DNA of 64,000 nt from Pachyseris speciosa (GCA_016490735.1 JAEMWC010000135.1:1231001-1295000), one strand, 5' to 3'. Shown: positions 1 to 13,768, counted from the stretch's first letter. A program made the numbers and translations. Notes: generated by a model from the sequence alone, not told the origin.

Positions 1-708
1 GTTTCTCGCTTCACAAATGTTGAACTCGTTTCTGTTTCGGTTGACGCCTCTTGCAATTGAACGAAAAGTTTGAGTCGCACTTCTGCTTTTTCGAATTTAA
101 TTTATTTTAGTTGACTTCACTGGAACTTCGACAAAAGTCGACTGTTGCATTAGTTGTTGAAGTTCGTTGTATTCTGTGGACATTTTTCCTTCAGCAAGAC
201 ACAGGCTTCTTATAATTATATTGAATACTGCGCTCAATTGGGACTTCATGCACATTTTAAAGTGCTTATGCATAATGTATAAGCATTTTAAAATTGGGTA
301 TCCACGGACACGCGTGGGTTGTTTTTCCACATGTCAGTGAATACCTAACTACGGATAGGAGCTTATACATTTGATAGGATTAGGCTTATACCGGTATGCA
401 GTTGATTCACCTTGACAGAATTTCAGTGTTTGAATTGGCACCACTTTTCTGTTCAAGGGTAACATAAAACCAGTTGACCTTGCAGCACAAGTGTGAAAGT
501 TTAGGAAATTTGCAAAAAGTTTGGCATGAGTGGAGTCCACTTGATAAGAAATAAGAGAGCAAAATTTGGCACTCATTTAGACTCCATCCGAGGCTGTGCT
601 CTATGAAAAGTTTTTGGAAGCCCCAAACTAAATCTTTGACACAACTTACTCTTGACACTCAATTGACAACTGCTATAACTTTTATCATTCCAATCTATAT
701 ATTACTAG
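1..708. other. Upstream or intronic sequence of CPSF6
   Basis: I see no convincing coding exon or repeat here. It is either promoter/5' UTR or an upstream intron of CPSF6, depending on whether 709 is a true acceptor (TTACTAG before CAC CAT ATG). Confidence 0.4.
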
Positions 709-3700
709 CACCATATGACAGAAGGGTTGGATCTGTATGATGATGTTCTGACCACCAGAGGAGAGATGCCTGAGGGGACGGAAGATGAAGTATTACATAC
801 GCAGGTGGGAAGGACTAGAAACTCTGCACACTTTTTATTTGCTGGTATTTTGTGTCTATAAAACACCGGTGTTTACAGCACTTTCAAATCTGGGTACTAT
901 TTGAGTACTATAATTCTGATGTCTGTGCTCGAAACTCATTATCATTAAATTACTACATCTAACTGATCTACCTTCAGGATAATGGTTTGGGTTTCATTAT
1001 GGCAGTGTACAGCATTCAAGGGTTGAATTTTGTACTACTATAGGCCATGTGCACGAAGTTGGTGTACAAAGCAAAAATAGCAAAAACTTGGTGTAAAATT
1101 TGTTTTAGAATTGCTGTATTTTGCAAAATATTCATTTTTGCTCTTAAATATATACACCATGACAAAGCAAATTTTATATAGTTCATTAAAGAGTACAAGT
1201 TTGGTTTTAAAATGTCTCAGAAGAGCCACAGAGAGGAAAAATACTAACTGCTCCTGACATACAATCTGGAATGCCTCATAACAAATGAGCTCTTTTTTTT
1301 TCAGAATTTCAATCACGCCGATCACGCCTTCTGTTTGCTGTTTTGCCAATTTTGCCTTTGCATTTAACACGCTTTTAGCCTTTTTTGCATTTTTCCTGTT
1401 TTGCCTTTTTTGCTTTTTGCCTGTTTTGCCTTTCGTGCCTTTATCAATCGCGTCTACCCACAATGTAAACGCAAGTTTACAAAGCAGTGAATCAATTTGC
1501 ATACGAGTGCGTATCAAATTTCGCTTGAGTGCATTCCGGTTTCTTCGAAATAAATCATAATCAATCAAGTGTATCTTGCTTTTTATCCCTTTAAAAGGCA
1601 TGGAAATCCTTACCATAACTGTGCGGATCTAGTTCCTGTTGCTTCACGTTGTTTCATAAGTAAGGAACCCCGAATGGTTGCAAAATTTTAGTCGATCACA
1701 ACAGACATTTACAGTACCGGCCAGAGGGATTGTAGCATGTCCACGCATGTAAAATGCGTGTAATGCGTGTGTAATTTAAGTGGACACTGAGTGGGTATTG
1801 CATGGGCACTGCGTGGACACTGCGTGTAATGTTTGTGTAAAAATTGCGTGTAAAAATTGCTTTGCGTGTACTCATGGCATGCGAACATATTTGCCAAAAA
1901 AAGCAATGAAAACGTAAAGCTTGTGGGATGTGGCTGGAGTGACAAGGATACTTCACAAATTAATGTGATCAAGTAAGCTGAAGCCACTCAAAAGGCACTA
2001 AGGTCACATGGTAGTGGGCATTACCCCTTAAATCTACCAAAGCAAAGATTGAGCCCAAGCATTAGCAGCCATGGACAGCTGTTTCGGCCTTGTTAGGCCT
2101 CATCAGCATGGCATAGTTAATGCTCAGGCTCAAGTACCCACATATCAATAAAACAAGCAATGAAAACGTAAAGCTTGTGGGATGTGGCTGGAGTGACAAG
2201 GATACTTCACACATTAATGTGATCAAGTAAGCTGAAGCCACTCAAAAGGCACTAAGGTCACATGGTAGCAGGCATTACCCCTTACATCTACCAAAGCAAA
2301 GATTGAGCCCAAGCATTAGCAGCCATGGACAGCTGTTTCGGCCTTGTTAGGCCTCATCAGCATGGCATAGCTAATGCTCAGGCTCAAGTACCCACATATC
2401 AATAAAACAAGCAATGAAAACGTAAAGCTTGTGGGATGTGGCTGGAGTGACAAGGATACTTCACACATTAATGTGATCAAGTAAGCTGAAGCCACTCAAA
2501 AGGCACTAAGGTCACATGGTAGCAGGCATTACCCCTTACATCTACCAAAGCAAAGATTGAGCCCAAGCATTAGCAGCCATGGACAGCTGTTTCGGCCTTG
2601 TTAGGCCTCATCAGCATGGCATGGCTAATGCTCAGGCTCAAGTACCCACATATCAATAAAACAAGCAATGAAAACGTAAAGCTTGTGGGATGTGGCTGGA
2701 GTGACAAGGATACTTCACAAATTAATGTGATCAAGTAAGCTGAAGCCACTCAAAAGGCACTAAGGCCACATGGTAGCGGGCATTACCCCTTACATCTACC
2801 AAAGCAAAGATTGAGCCCAAGCATTAGCAGCCATGGACAGCTGTTTCGGCCTTGTTAGGCCTCATCAGCATGGCATAGCTAATGCTCAGGCTCAAGTACC
2901 CACATATCAATAAAACAAGCAATGAAAACATAAAGCTTGTGGGATGTGGCTGGAGTGACAAGGATACTTCACAAATTAATGTGATCAAGTAAGCTGAAGC
3001 CACTCAAAAGGCACTAAGGCCACATGGTAGCGGGCATTACCCCTTAAATCTACCAAAGCAAAAAGTCTCAGATAATTATAGCACACAACACTGCGAAATG
3101 GCTGTGCATGTTATTCGACACGCAGCGATCGATGTGCTACGGAACGTGAAATCAAAACAACTCGTAATAAAATAGCGAATTTCCATGTTACTTCTTCAAC
3201 ACTCAATTATTAAACGAACCTTAAGGATTGAAAGAAAGCATCTTACTCTTGTTGAGGGACGCTACTATTTCAGGAAAACTGCTGTGAGAGTCTGTTTTGG
3301 CACTCCGCAGTGGTTTAAAAATTTTGCACCCTTCCACGAAAGTTTGAGCGAAATTTCGAGCAAAAATTTTGCGGCATTAACAAATTTTAAAATAGCCGTC
3401 TGAGCTAACTAAAGTAGGCGGAAAACTGATGAAATTTTTTAAAAAGAGGTAAATTCTGACAAAGTAGGCGGCGATTTTCGCTGGTTGCCGGCTTCTCATG
3501 AAACCCCTGCTCCACTATAGCTTGAGCGAAATTCTGCGGCATTCTGCAATAGTTCGAGCGAAATTTTGCAACCCTCCACGACAGTTCTGAGCGAAATTTC
3601 ACGCCAATCCGCGATAGTTCAAGCAAATATTTTGAACCCCGCTATAGTTTGAGTGAAATTCTTTTCGCTTGCTGTAACGATACATTTATCTTGTTTCGTT

Positions 3701-6700
3701 TTATCTCCCCCGCATCATAAACATCTCATTCTTCAACAAACAGCGTGTGCTATTTTTGTCACCCGACGAGGGCAAATTTTTGTCACGTGCTAGGCAACGA
3801 ATTCTATCAATGGATCGGATTTCATTTTATCTTTTAACAAGTAAAAGTTCTCGTATGTTTTGTTTTGCATTTTGTAATGATCTCCTTCACAATAATGGTG
3901 TTCTCGGTAACCAGGCTGGCTTGCCTGCTCATAATGAACACAACAGATATTTTTTTTTAACAAGAAAAATATAGGAACAGCCTGGTCAATCGAGCTCAGT
4001 TCGTTTCGATTGTCTAGACGATCGGGCGCCGCTTATGTCTCATCTGTGGCTGTTTTTTTAATTCACGCACTTATCCTTGTCACGCAACTCTGTAATAAAA
4101 ATACCGAAGTTTGCAAATTAATCCTGTTTTCGACACCACAAATTGAGCGCAATACTTCAAGCTATCCTTCATGCCTTTTGTAAAACAGTGGGTTCGCTAT
4201 AAAACTCTCATTTGAAGAACGACAATGACAGAACACCGGCAAGGCGGTCAGCAAATAATACGGTAGTGTTTTGTTCTTGTTACAAGCAGTGAGTGAGTTC
4301 CAGGGGAGAGACTGTGTGTTATTTTACACGCAGTCACTGAGTGTAAAATTACACGCATAAAATGTATTTGCGTGGACACTGCGTGGGCAGTGCGTGTAAA
4401 GTGAGTGTAAGGTCCGTGTAAACTGCGTGTACTGCACGCACAATACACACGTGTAATGCTGCAATCCCTCCGGCCGGTACTGTAGCCGTTTCGCATCGCT
4501 GCACGCGTCTCGCAGTCGCCATCTCTTCACTAGGTGTTTTAGTGTCACGGTCAAAAGTAGCCAAAAAATTGCCAGTCTCTTGAATTTAACATTCACTGCC
4601 CTTTTTAGTCGTGGATACGCGAAAGCGTAGGAACAAGTATTGTGAGGGGACAGATTATGCAAATTTGTCACTCACTCAGATGTAAACAAATCGATATGCC
4701 AACGGCATACCAATAGATATCGATTTTCCGAAGTATTGCCGGAATACCTCTATCGGCTTTCCAAAGTAATGTCTGAGGAGCAACAGTCGAACCGATGAAC
4801 GGAATGAAAAAAGTAAAGTAAAGTAACTTTATTTCAGCTCGGATCGAAAGAAGTAAACAGCAAAAGGAACGTCCGATCAAACAGCCGAACGACGAAAGAA
4901 ATTATAATCAATATTCCGTCACAAGCGCAGCTTCTCCTTCGTTCCTCCAATTCACGATCTGTAGAAAAAATATATGAGCCATTCAACCCAAGATATTTTC
5001 TAAGTGTGTACAGGAATTGACGGCGAAAACTTTTGACACCAATATAGCTGCATTCGTGCGTTGGAAATAATATTCTAACGAAAACAATACAATCTAAAAT
5101 TAAATTATTTTTAGGTGGCGCCATCGCGTCTAGCCACAATGTAAACACAAGTTTGCTTTGAGAAATATTCTTTTTAACTAAACGCGCCACTTTTTCAGTA
5201 AAAGTTTTGAATGAAACTTGATTATTTTTATATCCAAAAGCATGGCGTCGATGGTTGTTTGTGAAAACGACGGCAAATGTTGCATTTCCGACCGGCAGTA
5301 AAAAGCATAATTTGCATATGTCAAATTTCAATTCGGTTGCGTTCACGTTCGTTCGACAGCTTTGTGTAACAATTTACTCGAAATACTGCAGTGTGTTGGC
5401 TGGGTTCGTTTTGGCAAAATCGTCCTTTCGCCTGATATTTATCCGACCCGTACGGACAAGACAGAAACCTTTCAAAAGGAGCACATTTTTTTTTAACTCC
5501 CACGATATCTCCCTGCCTCAATATGCTCGATATGAACCCCGAGGTTAAATTGTGTTAAGCTCATGAACAATAAAATTGATGCTCAAAAGAGCTGGACGTT
5601 TCGGAACGCATTAAAACGTTGTTTAAACACTTTCGAGAAAGAGTTTTCACCCGTTTAAACTAGTTAAAACGCCATTTTCTCGAGTCACCTTGGCTTAATC
5701 CCCCTTCTCGCAAATAAGGTCACAAATCCACAACTTCTTCACAGTTGTACTTTGATTATAAGTGTTTCTATTAATGCTGCTGATATTTGTTCTTAAAACA
5801 CTCTAAAATTACACCACAAAACATGGAATAAACATCTCAGATTCTTGTTGTGTATTTCATTGTCTTCTCTTATTACCAAGTGCTGTGCTGCTGGTGTAAA
5901 TAACAGTTTGCAGGACATCCGAAGACACGCTTGTACGTCCACCGTGTAGCGATACTTTGTTAACTTTTAAATGAGTGCTACTGGTGGAGATTCTGGCAAT
6001 TAAATCTGTGGTGTACGCTTTTCCCTTGTACCAGCCCTGCAGCAGTGCTAATTGTTTATTGATACTTCATTTCTGCAGCCCACTCCCCTTAAATATGTAC
6101 CAGTTGTTGTGCCATATGAAACAAAGTCGGAATAATAATAAATAAGAATTAGAGATATTTTCCCTCTCCTATTGCTTATTTATCGAGAACTTGAAATGGA
6201 ACTAAATAAGATACTCCGTTCGATGTTTGCTGCCGGATAAGAGTGAAACAAAAATGGTGAAAAACAAAAGCGAGGCACTGGCAAGCCAGACTTTTAAACT
6301 GCGCTGTTAAAGTGATTAACAAACAGGCAAAAAATGCAAAATGATCAGTTTGGCGTGATAGGCGCGATTGGCAAAATGTGCAGGAGGTGTGAAACGCGCG
6401 ATTGGCAAAAACACGAAGGCAAAAAGGACAAAAACAACTCGACGACTGAAACATAGGTGCAATAAGATGACATTTTTAGTTAAGAAAACTGGTGTCTTGC
6501 GCTAGTTTTTTAGTAATATTTTCTTCCAGGGAAATCGAAGGTAGGATTAACTTATACCACTTTAAAGCGAATTTTATGTGCATACTGTTTTCAACTTTTA
6601 TCAGGAAATTAGATTTCATGAATTTTTAAGAACAAAGAAACACTCATTCGCGTTGGAGGGAAAAAACAGCGAATACATCACTTTTTTGGGTGATGCGTTC

Positions 6701-9700
6701 TCAAAATTTTGTTCTGTCTCTTTCATATGAAATTAATCTGCATTACATGTAAATATCCATCCTTTCCAGTGCACATAGGCTGCAGTTTTACTCTGCAAAG
6801 TTACAAGACAACTTGTTTTTTAGTTTCTGATTAAAGCAATAAAAAGTAGCGTGAGACTGTTTTTGTGACTCAAATGTACACCAACTTCATGCACGTGGCC
6901 TATAACATCTTCATTGGCAAGAAAACTTTGTTAATGATTTCCCACTCTGTTTCTTGCTCATTGTTAATGTACATGTAGTCATAATGTTATTTTTTGGAAA
7001 AAGTACAACAGGCATATCATTAAAATGCTGTAAGGAATTTTTTTCAAGCACTGCAGCTTCCTGCAACTTTTCTTGCAGTGCCACCATACCTAGCTTTCAA
7101 TCATCACAATATTAGAATGCACAAAGCACAGGAAATAAAAGCAATCTTGTTTGTTTCCCCTTTCTTTTAGTATGAAGAAGATGTCACTGGTGTTGTAGCA
7201 CCGGAAATCACCCAGTCAGGTACATTTAGATAATAATCTTTTGAATAGTACAGCTGTCTGCATAGTGTTATGATTGTCTCATAATGACTTTCTTGGTTTC
7301 AGCAGCCTATGAATACAAGTCCTATACAACAGTCCATCCAAAATCAGCGGGTGCCCGATCTTCCAGCACCTATTATGAAAGACATAAAGGAAGACCACTT
7401 TATGTTGGCAATCTGACATGGGTAGGTTTAAGGATGTTGTTCATTGAGAGCAGTGCTTACGCAAAATCACAGTGATCACAAATTGCAAAAATCCCTCAGT
7501 AGTTCAGTTGCAAAGGATTGCAAACCTTCACCAAACAAAGGGGTGTATTCCCTCTGCGTACTTTTTGATTGGCTGAATGTAAGTTATAATGTGTTTTACT
7601 TATCGCATCACAGAGCATTGTTTTCCATATGATAACCAGGGCTGTCATTAGCTAGGAGCCATAACCCGTAACACCTGTTACAGCTGAGCTCAGATGGTTG
7701 CTTGGTAATTAAACAATGTTCATAGAGCAAGATCAGATGTTACAGCTGTATATGCGGTAACTCCCAGACAGCTGCCTTGCAATGACAAAATGTTGTTTTC
7801 CTGTGATTCCAGCTGCTTCAGCCAGATGGAAACCAATTTAAAGTCAGTTATTTTAGTGCTCACTGTGACCACTTCTCTTGTACGTGTATAGTGGACGAAC
7901 GATCAAGAGCTTACAGAGGCCCTTCAAGAGTGTGGTGTCACTGACCTGATTAACATCAAGTTCTTTGAAAACAGAACCAATGGTCAATCTAAAGGGTGAG
8001 TTGGAATGCTAGAAAGCATTATTATTAAAGAAACTGGGTAATTCTTGGTGAGTCCTTTGTAAAATTCCCTTTTATTTTACACTCCTTACCTCAAAGTTTA
8101 AGTGTTACAAAGTAATAAACTTTAAGCCTTTTGTAAGGTTAATGACCAACATTCTTAAGCATTGTGGGGAACTTTGATAAAAATTAATGTATGAAGTTTG
8201 TTTAGTAGAAGTGGAGTTATGCAGCGATTCTTGTCTGATATTTTATTTCAATACTTATTCATTTGCACTTTTTCGTTTCAAATCTACATGTATCTACACC
8301 CCTCTAAAGTTTTCCTTTGATTTTGGAATTGTCTGCTTAATAGCTATTGAATATAAGTTGTAACAGTGGACTGTTTGCCAGTTTTGACTGCCACTTCTGA
8401 AAAACAAGTTTTTTCACAAAACCAGTGTGTTTGATCAAGTCTCTACATAGTGACAGTTTTTAGTCTTCTATAGTGTAAATCAGTTCCAGACCTGAAAAGA
8501 TGATGCCCATTACTTTTCACTCCTACCCAAAAGAATTCAAATTTCAAGGACAAGTTGTTGAGACAAATAATTAAGAATGGCTCCCCAGCCAGGTCTACTT
8601 TTTTTTAGCTGTACAGAGTTATGCATTTGGATTGTGGTTAAAATACCTCATTTTCAGTATGAAGAATGCACACTGTCATTCTGTGTTCTCCTTAGAAGGG
8701 GTTTTTGTTAGTTGTTGTTAAACATGGTTCTCAACTATATTGAATAGATATGCACCCCTCAGCCCTTTGATCCATTTTGATCTCTTCGAAATATCAGGTC
8801 ACTGCTTGTTATAAAACTCCTACTTAGACAAGAAACGTTGCCTCAAATTGTTTCTCCACCAAGGTGTTTAAATACATACTGAATGTTTGGGGATACTAAC
8901 CAAACAGCTAGGGAGGTACCCTGTGATTCAGTTGCATCGCATCCACAGGGTGGTTCAGTACTCCTGGTCAATTCTTGTTACAGAATTAAAGGTATATTCA
9001 GGGTTGCCACATTCAGGAAAAAAAAACAGGGGAAAGGAGATTGTTTTCAAGGTTAGGGAAAAGTCAGGGAATTGTGTAAATTCTACCTGAAAGTGAGTGA
9101 AAAGTCAGGGAATTTTACTTTTAGCTAGCCATCAGTTTAAGAAGGAGATTCATTGTTAGTAAAGGTAACATTGTTTCAATATAATCCCTGCAAAGAAATA
9201 TTGATTTCCATGGCTCCATTGAGGGCTTTGTTGCCAAGGTTTTGTCTTGGATGGCCAGTGAAAATTGGTTTGTGTTCAGTGAAAAGTTAAGGAAATGCCA
9301 GGCAATATTTTCTATCCCAATGTGTGGCAACCCTGAAATTCCCATCATGACCCCCACCTCTGCCCTGGGGGTGACATCACGTTCTGCCGACTGTTTACTG
9401 ACTCTCTGTTACCTATACTCACAGTTCTGCTATTGAGTGACAACGGATAGCAGTGCCCACGTTCTGGGCATGGGATCACACAAGGAAGAAATGAAAACAC
9501 CCATCAAAGAAAACTCCTTAGCTATTGAAAATGTTGATTGCAGAAAAAAATTGTATTTGAGTGCCCTTTGTCAAAAAAATTAATGACCACATGAAAATTT
9601 GTAACAAAATGCAGAAAATATCCAAGTTGAATTTGTAAAAGAGAGAGTAATATTTCTGTATTATAAATAGAAGAAATCTATCAAGTTTAAAATTGCATAT

Positions 9701-12700
9701 AAAATAATATGTTTTTACCCTCTGTTTAAAACAAACTACCGTAATAACATTTTTATACAGAATTTGTAAACTTAAGATAATTAAATGAGTTAAATTTTGA
9801 TGTATTTATTTGTACAGCGAAATTTTGTATAGATTCATTTACTTGAACTGCATGTTACTTTATTTCAAAATTATCTAACTTATCTCAAGAAAGATGCAAT
9901 TGTATATATTAGGTGAATAACCATTGTAAGTTATGAGTTGTGTTGAAGTATCTTTAGTTTGTAATAGGAATTATTGTATCTATATTACAGCTCTTTAACT
10001 TGTATCTTATTTTTCCCCTCAATGGTGCAGTTCATGTATTTCTTGCAAAAAAAAAAAAGTTACATGTTTGTTTATTGTGAGTTCTGGGTTTTGGTCAGTT
10101 TTTGTTTTGTTCCTTTCAGCTGTGATAGAAAACTCTAAAGGAATCTGTGTTTGTAATTTTAAGTGTACATTGGAAATAAATATACCGCATCTTGTAGTCA
10201 TGAAACTATTACTTACATCAACTTGCTATACACTGGACCACTCCATTCAACCTAATAATGCAAAGCTTCACTTCATTGAATCTTTGTAACTCGTTATTTC
10301 AAAATCAACCATCAGCAATTTTTTATTTGATTGCTGATTTTTTCTAGCACACTGAAATTTGTGGACTCTCTGCTCTTTCACTGAATCTTTATAACAGAGA
10401 AAATACTCAAAGAGCTTTTTCATTCTGAATAGTCACTTTTTTCTGTTTTCTGTTTTGTTGTGGTCCATTTTGTTTGTTTAGTTTTTTATTTCATTCCAAT
10501 TACCCTCTTGAGACTTTTTTCTCTCTTCAAAAGTGATACTTTGTTTCAAGAAGTCCTGTGAAACTCGCCAATTTCTAACCTGGCTTAATTTTGGGTGAAA
10601 GGAATAGGGAATCCGCATCACGAGTTATCATACTCAGAAAAAAAAGCTGAGAAAAATCACTCATTTTCTCTCAAATCCAGCTTTGATTACTGTGGTACTA
10701 CAGCTGCAGTCTACCGTCATCATTTTGGTTTTCAGCAGTCATATAATTATCTTATTTTATTGTGGTATATTGTTCAAATTAGTTATTTATAACAGCCTGT
10801 ACAGAAATAGCAGGTATTTGCTAGACTGCTTGGTCCTTTTCGAGTGAGTTTATGTTGGTATTAATGTCAGATGTAATGACTGGGTCATACATTGTTGTAT
10901 GATGCCAGTAATTTCATCTGAGCTTCCACGCAGCATAAACTCATCCTATTACAGTCCACGCCCAAATGCACAAAATCCTTCTTTCGAGTTGTGTTGGTGC
11001 AATTGAGTTCAATGATAAATTTTTTGAAAACCATGTGTGCAGCTCACACTTTCATACATGCAGACTGTTTAGCACGATGATTTGTTATGGTAGATCTTTG
11101 CAGTCTTTTGTAAAGTCACACTGTATGTTGATTTTGCTAAACTGTCAAAGGCGAGAATAACAAATACAACATAAGCCGTTGTTTGGCAGATGCAGTGAAT
11201 ATGGTGAGTCCTCTCCAAACTTGACCTTATTATATAAAGAAAATAGGTGATTTAATTTTCTGTAAACATTTAAAGGATTCAGCATGGGTAAGTACTCATT
11301 CAAAAACATCCAAATACTACCAGGTTCCTGAGAGTTAGGTTCATGTGTAATTGTTCTTTTTAGAACCATAACTACAAATGTAATTGACATTTTTTCCATC
11401 TCCCATTTCAGATTTGCTATGATTGAACTTGGGTCGGACACATCAGTCCAACTTGTCACTGAAAAGTTGCCTAAAATGTAGGTATCGCTGTGCTTACAGG
11501 GAACTGTACAGTAGATATCATTTAACACTCGCTTTGTTATGTCAAAATTTATCAGTTTATTGAAAAAGAATCTGCGTTCTTTCATGATGTTAAGATGGTA
11601 AATTGTAACGTTTCAGTTCGTGCAAAATTGGTTCCATTTCTGCCAAGCAAATATACTATTGTTTTAAGCCTAAGCAGAAAAATTTAGGCTGTTTTTACTG
11701 GGTGCTGAGCTACAATTGTAGCTATAGGGCTGCAGTGGAGCACAATGGGATCCTTCCCCTACCTCCATACCTTCAAGAGTGTTAAAACAATGACAGTTGA
11801 ACTTAGAAGGTAGACTCATGGTAGACTTAAGGTAGTTCGTGCTACTCCTTGAAATCCTTAAAAAGTCCTGGGCCTGGTTGTTCGAAAGCCGATTAACCCT
11901 AATCCAAGATTAAAACTTAACCAAGGAGTTTATTTGTCTAACCACAGACGTTCAACGCTGATATTCTGCAAAATTTTAGATTAGAGAATTTCAATCCTGA
12001 AAAGCAAAAAGCAGCAAAAGAAATTTGGATCCAAAAGTTAAAAACTGCAACCAAACAACCGGGCCCTGGAATTTAATTTTAGGTTTCAAGGGTGGTTGAA
12101 ACAAAGCCTTTAAAAAGAGGAATTTCCACTGAAAGTGCTTGAAAGTAACAAAAACTTCTTGAATGTTTGTTCGGATGGCAAATAATTTAGGATTATATCA
12201 AAGTCAGTAAATTTGTGTTCCATTTTATATCTCGGAGAGCTACTTTAAAGTTGCTATTGATGAATGAAAACATTTCAAAACATAGTGCAAGTCAAAGTAA
12301 GCTTGCTATAAACACTCCTTGAAAACTCAGCTTTTGATGTTTGAATACTCCTTGAATCTTATGTACACAAGCCAGCATGATGGTAGTGTGACATCCAAAT
12401 TCCCCCCTGTTAGACCCCGTTCTTCCTGCAGGACTGACATCTGGGATCCTCTAGCCATTTGTTACTGTATGTGCATTGCACATGTTAGGGGTCAGTAATT
12501 TTCCCTGGATATTTGGAGTGAGATCCCTGGGATATTGACTATACATGTACCTCAAAGAATGGAATCCCTGGCTACTTTTTGTACATCCCTGCCTACTTGG
12601 AGTGACAGCCATGCACATTTGTACATACATAACCTTTTTTTTCACAGGGAGATTCATTCTCAGTTACCAGTAGTCACACCAGCAACAAAACAGTACTTAC

Positions 12701-13732
12701 AGCAGTTTGAAGCCCAGTCAAGAAAAAGTAAGAGTGTTAATGATTTACAGTACGGTCATCGTCTTTGTACAGAAATGTCTGTCAAAAAGGCACATCTTTG
12801 TAAGTTAAACCTCTCACTAAAATGGGCACCTTTCAAAGGCAACACCTCTTGGTATTGTTTTATTCTTTACAGAACAGAGAGCTCTATGGGAAATACAATC
12901 AGACTGCTGTGGGCTTCAATTTATAGTTTTTCCTTTTACTTTTCTCTCTTCTTTGTTTTGTTCCTAGTATTCTTCTACCATCCTTTTTTCCAGTTTTATG
13001 AAAGTTTCATATTTGTTTTACACCCTTAACAGAGGTTTCAGTAGAATCCGGCAACTGGTGAAAATTGCCGCCTACTTTGTCAAAATTCACCTCTTACCAC
13101 CGCCTACTTTGTCCATATTTTCACTCTGTTTATTAAAAGAGTCCATCAGGTTGCCGCCTACTTTATTTAGCTCAGACAGCAATTTCAAAACTTATTGAAA
13201 CCCCTGCCTTAAGAGGGACACACTTGTAACATTTAGATACAGACACCCTTCTAAGATAGATGCCCCTCTAAGATAAATTGAATGGGCTCACTTCAAAGCT
13301 TGTCCATGCATATACATGTACAGTGAACTTCCTTTAAAGCAGACACTTATAGGACCAGCTCTTAGTGTCCACTGTCAGAGAGGTGTCCACCTTAGTAGGA
13401 GTTTTAGTTGGGCAATTCAGCAGGGGCCAGGTGAAGGTGTCTGCCTTAGAGAGGTGTCTGCCTTACAAGTGTATCTGCATTCACTGTACAGTTGTTTTAA
13501 GCAGAGTAAAATCTATTTTAAATGTATAAAGGGGGTTAGTTTCTAAAGAAACTGTGGTGCTGCGTCAGTGGGGAAGTGAAATGCGAAAATTTGGTTTACC
13601 AATGGAGTTGATAATGTAAATTGACCACTGTACGAGGATTCAAAAAGCTGACATTTCGAGCATTAGTCCTTCATTAGAGCAAAAGGGCTAATGCTCAAAA
13701 CATCAGCTTTTTGAATCCCTGTACAGTGGTCG

Positions 13733-13768
<36 letters not shown>

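Larger units (their letters stand above)
1903..3062 (-). repeat. 254-bp tandem array bearing hammerhead ribozymes (retrozyme-like)
   Basis: The word GCAATGAAAACRTAAAGC recurs at 1903, 2157, 2411, 2665 and 2919, an exact 254-bp period. There are 4.57 units with only scattered substitutions. The array both begins (1903-2048) and ends (2919-3062) with the same roughly 145-bp linker, so four ribozyme modules are bounded by a terminal direct repeat. The functional strand is minus, antisense to CPSF6. Tandem hammerhead units of a few hundred bp are the known form of retrozymes and related satellite DNAs. Confidence 0.9.
1707..4485. mobile_element. Inner inverted-repeat element containing the hammerhead array
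   Basis: The left end from 1709 (ACAGTACCGGCCAGAGGGAT) and the right end to about 4484 (reverse complement ACAGTACCGGCCGGAGGGAT) form a terminal inverted repeat of about 28 bp flanked by TA. Next to both ends are irregular copies of GCGTGTAA / TTACACGC (1745-1870 and 4320-4450), like subterminal transposase-binding repeats. No transposase is seen. It lies wholly inside the 1039-6904 element and carries the 254-bp array. Confidence 0.45.
1039..6904. mobile_element. Large inverted-repeat element (outer), non-autonomous DNA transposon candidate
   Basis: A 30-bp inverted repeat lies at 1039-1068 (TATAGGCCATGTGCAC...) and 6875-6904 (reverse complement TATAGGCCACGTGCAT...), with two mismatches. 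The ends are bounded by TATA, compatible with a TA-type target. Just inside each end are low-complexity tracts of TTTTGCC / GGCAAAA words (about 1360-1435 and 6290-6430) in mirrored orientation. No transposase frame is recognisable. It occupies most of CPSF6 intron 805-7170. Confidence 0.45.

Noticed and set aside
1038..1616. 192-codon minus-strand open frame, and a 170-codon one at 4834-5346
   Set aside because: Composed of low-complexity Lys/Ala/Phe stretches from TTTTGCC repeats; both read the same FTLWLDA words only because a short direct repeat is shared. No domain seen.
1903..3062. CRISPR-like array
   Set aside because: Units are 254 bp, nearly identical throughout, with no unique spacers; the ribozyme explanation fits.
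8999..9335. Definite hAT transposon
   Set aside because: Termini look right but the 8-bp flanks do not match.
12535..13029. 164-codon plus frame over CPSF6 exon 6
   Set aside because: Only 12648-12727 is coding by splice sites and homology; the rest is intron that happens to be open.
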